From contig VHCG01000022.1 of the NCBI GenBank assembly GCA_016871805.1, positions 1-59,768 of the forward strand: a DNA stretch of 59,768 nt, read 5' to 3'. The stretch comes from Verrucomicrobiota bacterium (GTDB taxonomy: Bacteria > Verrucomicrobiota > Verrucomicrobiia > Limisphaerales > UBA9464). Position 1 is the first letter of the stretch, and the number at the start of each line of letters is the position of its first letter. Under the pieces are notes generated by a model. That model worked only from the letters and a program-made list of their open reading frames with translations, was not told the DNA's origin and did not search any database. Positions 43,199 through 50,303 of the stretch are shown in pieces. Made by a program: the position numbers and the translations under genes.

Positions 43199-44086
43199 AT
43201 GAAGGTGTGCCGCTTTGTTCCCCCAATCTCCGGTTCCGCAAGCCACTTGCTCCCCGCCCCGAGGCTGGGAGTCCTGACCCCGGATGGGTCCCAGGTCCTG
43301 GATCTCACATCCCTCGGGGTGGAAAGCCTCCCGGCTCTCCTCAACCAACCCGACTGCCGCCTCGCCCTGGACGGATATCTGCAATCGGCGCTGGGCCGAC
43401 GGATCCCCCTCTCCATGGTGACGCTCTTGGCACCGGTCGACACCCAGGAGGTCTGGGCCGCGGGAGTGACCTACCTGCGCAGCAAGTCGGCCCGCATGGA
43501 GGAGTCCGACTTCAGCGCAACAGCCTACGACCGGGTCTACGACGCCGCGCGACCCGAGATCTTCTTCAAGTCGATGCCCGCCAAGGTCAGCGGCCCGGGC
43601 GGTCCGATCGGCATCCGGTCCGACGCCCGCTGGAACGTGCCCGAGCCCGAACTGGTCCTGGTGCTGAACGCCAGGGGTACCGTCGTGGGCTACAGCATCG
43701 GCAACGACATGAGCTCGCGGGACATCGAGGGCGAGAACCTCCTCTATCTCCCCCAGGCCAAGATGTACAAACACGCGTGCGCCCTCGGGCCGTTCATCAC
43801 GGTCGGGGTGTCCGAGGAGGAGGCCCGGGCCTGGACGATCTCCATCGCCATCGAGCGGGCGGGCGCCACGGTCTTCTCGGGCTCCACGGAGGTTTCCAAG
43901 ATCAAACGGGGCTTCGACGAGCTGTCCCAGTGGCTGTTCCGGAGCCAGGAGTTCCCGTCCGGAGCGATGCTCCTCACCGGAACCGGAGTGGTTCCTCCCA
44001 ATGAATTTACCCTGGCTGCCGGCGATGTGGTCCGCATCCGTGTCACCGGGATCGGCGAGCTGGTGAACACCGTGGAGGTGGTGTGA
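43199..44086 (+). CDS. Fumarylacetoacetate hydrolase family protein
   Basis: 295 residues, about 200 bp after sdhB. It has a FAH C-terminal fold with metal ligands in VPEPELVLVLNARG and the SIGNDMSSRDIEGENLLYLPQAK block, a Lys in EIFFKSMPAKV, and TGTGVVPPNEFTLAAGD. Its closest known types are 2-keto-3-deoxy-sugar-acid dehydratases or hydrolases, for example 2-dehydro-3-deoxy-D-arabinonate dehydratase. The exact substrate cannot be told from sequence. The next genes suggest sugar or sugar-acid breakdown. Confidence 0.87.
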   Translation: MKVCRFVPPISGSASHLLPAPRLGVLTPDGSQVLDLTSLGVESLPALLNQPDCRLALDGYLQSALGRRIPLSMVTLLAPVDTQEVWAAGVTYLRSKSARMEESDFSATAYDRVYDAARPEIFFKSMPAKVSGPGGPIGIRSDARWNVPEPELVLVLNARGTVVGYSIGNDMSSRDIEGENLLYLPQAKMYKHACALGPFITVGVSEEEARAWTISIAIERAGATVFSGSTEVSKIKRGFDELSQWLFRSQEFPSGAMLLTGTGVVPPNEFTLAAGDVVRIRVTGIGELVNTVEVV

Positions 44087-44246
44087 GGCCGCGCCGCGGA
44101 ACCGAAGACCGGGAACCCAGAGGAAGCCGGGGGGGCACGGAACCCGACACCTTGATGGGATCGGTCCGCCCACAACCTGTCACCGGACTGCAGCCCCTTT
44201 CCGTCCTGGTCCCCACTCCTCGTTTCGCTTCCCCGAATCCCGTCCC

Positions 44247-45155
44247 ATGACCTCCGATCGCCGGCAGTTCCTGAAGTACGGTCTCACCACCCTCGCCGCA
44301 TCGACGCTGGGTCACGGACTCCGAGCGGCCGATCCCTTCCCGCGAGGCCACCGCTCCCGCCTTCGGCTGGCCTTGGCCGCCTACTCGTTCCGGGACGACT
44401 TCGCCGCCGGAAAGGACGGAAAACCCGCGCGGATGGACATGCTGCGGTTCGTCGACTATTGCGCCGACCACGGCTGTGATGGCGCGGAACTCACCAGCTA
44501 CTATTTCCCGACGCCCATTTCCGGGGAATACCTCTCGGCAGTCCGACGCCGGGCCCACCTGAGGGGTGTCTCTGTCAGCGGCACCGCGGTGGGCAATGAC
44601 TTCTGCCATCCGCCCGGGGCCAAGCGCGAGGCCGAGCAAAGGATGGTCCGCGATTGGATCGCCCATGCCTCGGTCCTCGGCGCCCCCCATATCCGGGTGT
44701 TCGCAGGAGACGCGAAGGGACAGAACCCTGCGGAGGCAAAGCGGCTCTGCATCGAGGCGCTGAAGGATGCCGCCGCCGAGGCTGGGAAGCGCGGGATTCT
44801 CCTCGGGGTGGAGAACCACGGCGGAATCGTCTCCGAGGCCTCGGACCTGCTGGAGATCGTCGAGTCGGTGGGCTCTCCATGGGTGGGCATCAATCTCGAC
44901 ACGGGGAACTTCCACACCGCCGATCCCTACGCCGACCTCGCCCGCTGCGCCCCCTGGGCGGTCAACGTGCAGCTCAAGACCCATGTCCATCCCCGCGGCA
45001 GCCGCGGCACCCAACCCGCCGATCTGGACCGGGTGTTCCGGATTCTCCGCGACTCGGGCTACCAGGGCTGGGTGACCCTCGAGTACGAGGAACCGAAGGA
45101 CCCCTGGGTCCGGGTGCCGGAGATCCTCAAGAATCTCAAGGAACGGATGGGCTAG
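44247..45155 (+). CDS. Tat-exported sugar phosphate isomerase/epimerase (TIM barrel)
   Basis: 302 residues. The start has a twin-arginine signal: SDRRQFLKYG followed by a hydrophobic stretch (LTTLAASTLGHGLRA). The mature part is an AP-endonuclease-2/xylose-isomerase-like TIM barrel: FVDYCADHGCDGAELTSYYF, IRVFAGDA, LLGVENHGGIVSE, WVGINLDTGNFH and WVTLEYEEPKDP. Metal-binding Glu/Asp/His residues are present. The family is frequent in PVC and Bacteroidota, exported by Tat, and mostly unassigned. It may act on a sugar derivative such as a 3-keto-glycoside or inositol. Confidence 0.9.
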   Translation: MTSDRRQFLKYGLTTLAASTLGHGLRAADPFPRGHRSRLRLALAAYSFRDDFAAGKDGKPARMDMLRFVDYCADHGCDGAELTSYYFPTPISGEYLSAVRRRAHLRGVSVSGTAVGNDFCHPPGAKREAEQRMVRDWIAHASVLGAPHIRVFAGDAKGQNPAEAKRLCIEALKDAAAEAGKRGILLGVENHGGIVSEASDLLEIVESVGSPWVGINLDTGNFHTADPYADLARCAPWAVNVQLKTHVHPRGSRGTQPADLDRVFRILRDSGYQGWVTLEYEEPKDPWVRVPEILKNLKERMG

Positions 45156-45204
45156 TCCCATTCCTCAGGGGCTGGCGATCCCCACATCGACCGCAGCCGA
45201 CCTC

Positions 45205-46233
45205 TTGTCTTTTCCACGGCCTTCCCATGACCCTTGCGTCGTGAACCCCAAGGCCCGAAGGACCGTTGCGACCCGTCCGCGAACACTCCGGGTCGCCACC
45301 GTCCAGTTCGAGAGCCGGCCAGGCGACAAGGAGCACAACTTCGCCATCCTCGAGTCCTTCGTCCGCAAGGCCTCCCAACGGGGCGCGCGTCTCGTCGTCT
45401 TCCCCGAGTGCTGCCTCACAGGCTACTGGTTCCTGCGCAACCTCAGCCGGAAGCAGCTCGGACAGCTCGCCGAACCCATCCCCGACGGTCCGACCGCCCG
45501 ACGCCTCCAGGCCCTCGCCCAATCCAGCGGCATCTCCATCGGCGCCGGCTGGGTCGAGTCCGGCGAGGAGGGGGTGTTCCACAACAGCTATGTCGTGGCC
45601 CTGCCCGATGGACGCCTCCATCGCCATCGCAAGCTCCACGCCTTCGAGCATCCCGCCATCGAGGGTGGATCGGACTTCACCGTGTTCGACCTGCCTGACG
45701 GATGGCGGGTCGGCGTGCTCATCTGCTACGACTGCAACCTGATCGAGAACGTCCGCCTCACCGCACTCCAGGGAGCCGAGATCCTGATCGCACCCCACCA
45801 GACCGGCGGGTGCAGGACCCGCAATCCCCATCTCATGGGGGTCATCGACCGCCGGATCTGGGAGCGGCGCCACGAGGATCCACAGGCCCTCCGACGCGAA
45901 CTGCGCGGCGACAAGGGGCGGGCGTGGCTGATGCGCTGGCTGCCCAGCCGGGCCCACGACAACGGACTGTTCCTGGTCTTCTCGAACGGCATCGGCGTGG
46001 ACGACGACGAGATCCGGACCGGCAATGCGATGGTCCTCGATCCCTACGGTCGCATCCTGAAGGAGACCTGCAGGGCCGGGGACGCGATGGTGGTCGCCGA
46101 TCTCGACGCCCAGCTCCTCCCCGACAGCACCGGCCAGGTCTGGATGCAGGCCCGCCGACCCGAGCTCTACGCCCCGCTGATCGTGCCGACCGGCCGCGAG
46201 CAGTCGGTCCGGAAGCTCAAGCTCTCCGAATGA
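45205..46233 (+). CDS. Carbon-nitrogen hydrolase (nitrilase superfamily)
   Basis: 342 residues from ATG 45205. GTG 45241 is an alternative that leaves out a low-complexity start. The catalytic triad is present: Glu68 in VVFPECCLTGYW, Lys near 143 in RHRKLHAFEHP, and Cys near 173 in VGVLICYDCNLIENVR. A further Glu and the sandwich-fold strands are clear. It hydrolyses an amide or nitrile C-N bond, but the substrate is not predictable. It sits between a TIM-barrel isomerase and an AIM24 gene on the same strand. Confidence 0.9.
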   Translation: MSFPRPSHDPCVVNPKARRTVATRPRTLRVATVQFESRPGDKEHNFAILESFVRKASQRGARLVVFPECCLTGYWFLRNLSRKQLGQLAEPIPDGPTARRLQALAQSSGISIGAGWVESGEEGVFHNSYVVALPDGRLHRHRKLHAFEHPAIEGGSDFTVFDLPDGWRVGVLICYDCNLIENVRLTALQGAEILIAPHQTGGCRTRNPHLMGVIDRRIWERRHEDPQALRRELRGDKGRAWLMRWLPSRAHDNGLFLVFSNGIGVDDDEIRTGNAMVLDPYGRILKETCRAGDAMVVADLDAQLLPDSTGQVWMQARRPELYAPLIVPTGREQSVRKLKLSE

Positions 46234-46298
46234 TCCCGACCCGGAATCCCGACCAACCCAACCCCACCTTCCGACATCCCCCTGATCCTCCATCCCCC

Positions 46299-47045
46299 AT
46301 GAGCGCCATCCCGCCCGTCCTCCCATCCCCTCCGTCCCGATCCAGCCTCGCCGACTTCGTCCGGAACCGGTCCGAGGTCGACCGTGGCCACGGCCTGTTC
46401 GAACTCGAGAGCGACCGCATGCTCGAGGTGAACCTCTCGGACCGTCTGTGGATCAAGACCGGGGCCATGGTCGCCTATGTCGGTTCCGTCCGCTTCACAC
46501 GCGAGGGCCTCTTCGACCACGGGATCGGCACCTTCCTCAAGCGATCGCTGACGTCGGAAGGCATCCGGCTCACCAAGGCGGAGGGACAGGGTCGACTCTA
46601 CCTCGCCGATGGTGGGAAGAAGGTGAACATCCTCGATCTCCGGGGCGAGGACCTGTTCGTGAACGGCAACGACGTCCTCGCATTCGAACCCTCGCTTCAA
46701 TACGAGATCCGCATGATGCGCCGGGTCTCCAAGATGCTGGCCGGCGGACTCTTCAACGTCCGCTTCGCCGGCACGGGAGCCCTCGCCATCACGACCCACT
46801 TCGATCCCCTGGTCCTTCGTGTGGAACCCGGTCAGCCGGTCTTCAGCGACCCCAACGCCACCGTGGCCTGGTCGGGCTCCCTCTCGCCGGAGATCCACAC
46901 CGACATCAGCCTCAAGACGTTCTTCGGACGAGCGAGTGGCGAATCCATCCAGCTCCGGTTCGAAGGCTCTGGGTTCATCGTCGTTCAGCCCTGCGAGGAG
47001 GTCCATGTGGGCCATGGACAGGGTTCATCGATCGACCTGGGCTGA
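46299..47045 (+). CDS. AIM24 family protein
   Basis: 248 residues from MSAIPPVLPSPPSRSSLADF. The AIM24/TIGR00266 beta-rich domain covers most of the chain: VNLSDRLWIKTGAMVAYVGSV, LYLADGGKKVNILDL, LFVNGNDVLAFEPSL, GGLFNVRFAGTGALAI and IQLRFEGSGFIVVQP. There is no signal peptide. The molecular role of bacterial AIM24 proteins is not known. It follows the nitrilase gene by about 65 bp. Confidence 0.88.
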   Translation: MSAIPPVLPSPPSRSSLADFVRNRSEVDRGHGLFELESDRMLEVNLSDRLWIKTGAMVAYVGSVRFTREGLFDHGIGTFLKRSLTSEGIRLTKAEGQGRLYLADGGKKVNILDLRGEDLFVNGNDVLAFEPSLQYEIRMMRRVSKMLAGGLFNVRFAGTGALAITTHFDPLVLRVEPGQPVFSDPNATVAWSGSLSPEIHTDISLKTFFGRASGESIQLRFEGSGFIVVQPCEEVHVGHGQGSSIDLG

Positions 47046-47071
47046 CCCGGAAACCTGCCCCCGCCCCGCCC

Positions 47072-49051
47072 ATGCGCCCCCTCCCCCTCGGAGCCTTTGC
47101 TGGACTCCTGCTCGCCGGTGTCCTCGTCCAGGCTGCGCCGATCCCGTGGACCCTGACGGCACCGGCCTCGAACTCGGTCCACCAGCGGGATTCCCGGAAC
47201 GCCGCGGAGGTGGCCGTGGCCGGTCCATTTCCCCCGGAGGCGAGGGTCCGGACCGGCGACGTGATCGAAGGGCGGATGGGGCCTGGGGGACGCTGGACTT
47301 CCTGGCAGGTCGTGGCCCCGGGCGAAACCGGGTTCCGGATCGCGGTCACCCTCCCCGCCGGGGGGCCCTGGCCGCTGGAGGTCCGGATCCGACGCGAACG
47401 GGAGATCCTGGCCACCGGCTCGGTCACCGTGGGGGTGGGCGAGGTGTTCGTCGTCGCCGGACAATCCAACTCGGCCAACCACGGGTCCGAGCGCCTGTCC
47501 CCGAAATCGGGGCGCGTGTTCACCCGGGGTCCAAAGGGGTGGCAGACCGCGGCCGATCCGCAGCCGGGCGCCAGCGGCGACGGGGGCAGCTTTCTCCCGG
47601 CCCTGGGCGACGATCTGGTCGCGGCACTCGATGTCCCGATCGGATTCATCGCGACCGGCAGCGGCGGCACCAGCGTCCGGGAATGGCTGCCCAAGGGGGT
47701 TCGGTTCGACCGTCCCCCCACGGTCATGGCCCGGGTCCAACGCTCCGGAGAGGGCTGGGAGTCCGATGGGGATCTCTTCCGGAACCTGGTCGACCAGATC
47801 CAATCCACCGGTCCGCGCCAGTTCCGGGCGGTGCTCTGGCATCAGGGGGAGTCCGACGCCAACCAGTCCGATTCCAGCCGCACCCTGCCGGGCACGGAGT
47901 ACGCGCTGCTCCTGGGGCGGGTGATCCAGGACACCCGTTCCTCGGCCGGGTGGCCGATTCCCTGGTTCGTGGCGCAGGTGAGCTACCACACGCCAGACGA
48001 CCGTGGATCGGTGGACATCCGCTCGGCGCAGGCCTCGCTCTGGCGTTCCGGCCTGGCGCTTCAGGGGCCGGATACCGATGCGTTGACCGAGCGATGGCGC
48101 GATGGCGACGGCCGTGGGGTGCACTTCAACGGGGATGGGCTTCGGGAACATGGCCGGCTCTGGGCCGCCGCAGTGGTCCCCTGGATCCAGTCGCAACCGG
48201 GAACCCGCTCCAGGCCGCCATCGACCCTCTCGGTCCACCCCGCTGCGGGCTGGCCGGTCGTGCGACCCGAGCAGAAGGCACACTCGGTGCCGTCCAGCGA
48301 TCCGAAGACCGTCGTGCAGGGGCGCACCGAGACCTTCATGGCAGCCGGGCGGCCTGCCTTTGCAATCCTGCCCACGTTGCCTGAAAAGGTCGGGCGACCC
48401 GGGCAATCGTGGGTCTTCTACGCCCCCACCCTGTCGAACGTGCCCGACGAGGCGGAGCGCTGGATGCACGAACGGTTCCTGGAGGCCGGGGTGGCAATCG
48501 CTGGGGTCGACGTCGGCGAAGCCTACGGCAGCCCTGGCGCGCATGCGGCCCAGGAAGCCCTGTATCGGGAGGTTCGCCGTCGATTCGGACTCGCCTGCAA
48601 GGCCTGTGTCCTGGGCCGCAGCCGCGGAGGACTCATCGTTGCCAGCTGGGCGGCGTCGCATCCCGATCGGGTCTCGGGACTCGCCGGGATCTATCCGGTG
48701 TTCGATGTCCGAAGCTATCCCGGTCTCGACCGCGCGGCGCCGTCCTATGACCTGGCCCCGACCGGGCTTCTCGAGCGCCTCGGCTCCCTGAATCCCGTGT
48801 CCAACTCGGGGCGGATCGCCAAGGCGGGAATCCCAGCCCTGCTGATCCATGGGGATGTCGACACCGTCGTTCCACTCGAACCCAACTCCGGGGCCTTTGT
48901 GGAGGGCTTCCAGGCGGTGGGACACGGAGCGGATGTCCGCCTGATGGTGCTTCCGGGTCAGGGGCACAACATGGATCTCGGGTTTTTCCGTTCAGAGGAG
49001 CTGGTCCGATTCGTGATCGACCGCGCAAGGGCGGGAGCGCGATCGAGGTAG
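47072..49051 (+). CDS. Exported sialate O-acetylesterase-like domain fused to an alpha/beta hydrolase
   Basis: 659 residues with a signal peptide (PLGAFAGLLLAGVLVQA). Residues about 110-375 are an SGNH-type SASA domain: EVFVVAGQSNSANHG (nucleophile Ser near 133), GFIATGSGGTSVREWLP, LWHQGESDANQ (about 255) and a His in GVHFNGDGLREHGRLW. From about 400 a second, alpha/beta-hydrolase domain follows: WVFYAPTLSN, CVLGRSRGGLIVASWAA (nucleophile near 517), LLIHGDVDTVVP (Asp about 595) and LPGQGHNMD (His about 632). Both triads look complete. It probably removes acyl groups from complex glycans in the periplasm. It comes 26 bp after AIM24. Confidence 0.88.
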   Translation: MRPLPLGAFAGLLLAGVLVQAAPIPWTLTAPASNSVHQRDSRNAAEVAVAGPFPPEARVRTGDVIEGRMGPGGRWTSWQVVAPGETGFRIAVTLPAGGPWPLEVRIRREREILATGSVTVGVGEVFVVAGQSNSANHGSERLSPKSGRVFTRGPKGWQTAADPQPGASGDGGSFLPALGDDLVAALDVPIGFIATGSGGTSVREWLPKGVRFDRPPTVMARVQRSGEGWESDGDLFRNLVDQIQSTGPRQFRAVLWHQGESDANQSDSSRTLPGTEYALLLGRVIQDTRSSAGWPIPWFVAQVSYHTPDDRGSVDIRSAQASLWRSGLALQGPDTDALTERWRDGDGRGVHFNGDGLREHGRLWAAAVVPWIQSQPGTRSRPPSTLSVHPAAGWPVVRPEQKAHSVPSSDPKTVVQGRTETFMAAGRPAFAILPTLPEKVGRPGQSWVFYAPTLSNVPDEAERWMHERFLEAGVAIAGVDVGEAYGSPGAHAAQEALYREVRRRFGLACKACVLGRSRGGLIVASWAASHPDRVSGLAGIYPVFDVRSYPGLDRAAPSYDLAPTGLLERLGSLNPVSNSGRIAKAGIPALLIHGDVDTVVPLEPNSGAFVEGFQAVGHGADVRLMVLPGQGHNMDLGFFRSEELVRFVIDRARAGARSR

Positions 49052-49146
49052 GGCGCGAACCATCGCGTCCGTCTCCGGAAAACGAGGCCTCGCGCCGGCG
49101 TGGCGACGTCGCCAACCGCCCCGGTTTCCGAGGGTCTGGGGCACCC

Positions 49147-50217
49147 CTATCCTCCGATGCAGCTCATAGTCCTCTGGGGCTGGACGAAATCAGGCTGACC
49201 GATCCGGTGGCCGGACTCCTTGCCCCGAACAATGCCGATCAATCGATCCGCCAAGGCGGCATCGGACCCATCCCCGCGGACCAGCGGCCGGATGTCGTGC
49301 TCCACAAGGCTGAACAGGCAGGTCCGGACCTGTCCGTCCGCCGTGAGACGAAGCCGGTTGCAGTGTCCACAGAAGGGCTGGGTGACCGGGGCAATGATGC
49401 CGATCTCACCCGGACCGTCGGCGAAGCGCCATCGCCGTGCCGTTTCGGAGGGATTCGACGAGGCCTCGATCGGGACGAGGTCGAACCGATCCGCCAGACG
49501 CTCCAGGATGGTGCGTCCCGACACGACGAGGTCCCGTTGCCAGGCCCGCTTGGAATCGAGCGGCATGAACTCGATGAACCGCATCACGAGACCCCGATCC
49601 CGGGCGAACTGGGCCAGGGATTCGATCTCATGGTCGTTCAGACCACCGATGATGACCGCGTTCACCTTCACCGGCTGGAACCCCAGCGTCTGGGCGACGT
49701 CGATCGCCGACAGCGTCTCATGCAGCCCGTCCCTGCCGGTCAGGAGGCGGAACCGGTCTCGAACGAGCGAGTCGAGGCTGATGCTCACCCGATGGAGTCC
49801 GGCCTCGCGCAGGGCGGCGGCCTGGGCCCCGAACAGGAATCCATTGGTGGTGAGGGCCAGGTCCTTGATCCCAGGGATCGCGGACAACGCCCGGACCAAT
49901 CGGGGGACGTCCCGACGCAGGAGCGGCTCGCCGCCCGTGAGCCGGACCTTCTCGATGCCCAGATCGACGGCCACCCGGACGAACCGCTCGATTTCCTCGT
50001 ACTGGAGGAGCTCGTGCCTTGGCTTCCACGCGTAGTCCAACGGCACCGTGGAGGCCGGGTTGGGATTTCGGACCGCATCGAACCGGGTCCGATAGAAATT
50101 GGCCGCCTCCTCGGTCTCGGGAAGGCAGTAGACGCACCGAAAATTGCAGCGGTCGGTGATGCTGACCCGCAGGTCCCGCATCACGCGTCCGTGGCCGTCC
50201 CTGAGTTCCCTCCGCAT
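49147..50217 (-). CDS. moaA: GTP 3',8-cyclase MoaA
   Basis: 356 residues. This radical-SAM enzyme starts molybdenum cofactor synthesis. The SAM-binding cluster is at Cys24, Cys28 and Cys31 (DRCNFRCVYCLPE), the second cluster is in FCGHCNRLRLTADGQVRTCLF, and the GG end needed for catalysis is present (SCIGG). KVRLTGGEPLLRRDVP and TTNGFLFG are typical. Compared with usual MoaA, about 25 extra residues (roughly 36-65, between YCLPE and LLQYEEIERF) are inserted. Its partner moaC is at 15969-16430. Confidence 0.96.
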   Translation of the reverse strand: MRRELRDGHGRVMRDLRVSITDRCNFRCVYCLPETEEAANFYRTRFDAVRNPNPASTVPLDYAWKPRHELLQYEEIERFVRVAVDLGIEKVRLTGGEPLLRRDVPRLVRALSAIPGIKDLALTTNGFLFGAQAAALREAGLHRVSISLDSLVRDRFRLLTGRDGLHETLSAIDVAQTLGFQPVKVNAVIIGGLNDHEIESLAQFARDRGLVMRFIEFMPLDSKRAWQRDLVVSGRTILERLADRFDLVPIEASSNPSETARRWRFADGPGEIGIIAPVTQPFCGHCNRLRLTADGQVRTCLFSLVEHDIRPLVRGDGSDAALADRLIGIVRGKESGHRIGQPDFVQPQRTMSCIGG

Positions 50218-50303
50218 GGCCCGTTCAGCCTAGCCGGACCCGGCCAGAGGACCAGACGGGAAGTAATGTGTCCTTCGACTCCCAACCGCCCCGCTCGGTC
50301 CAC

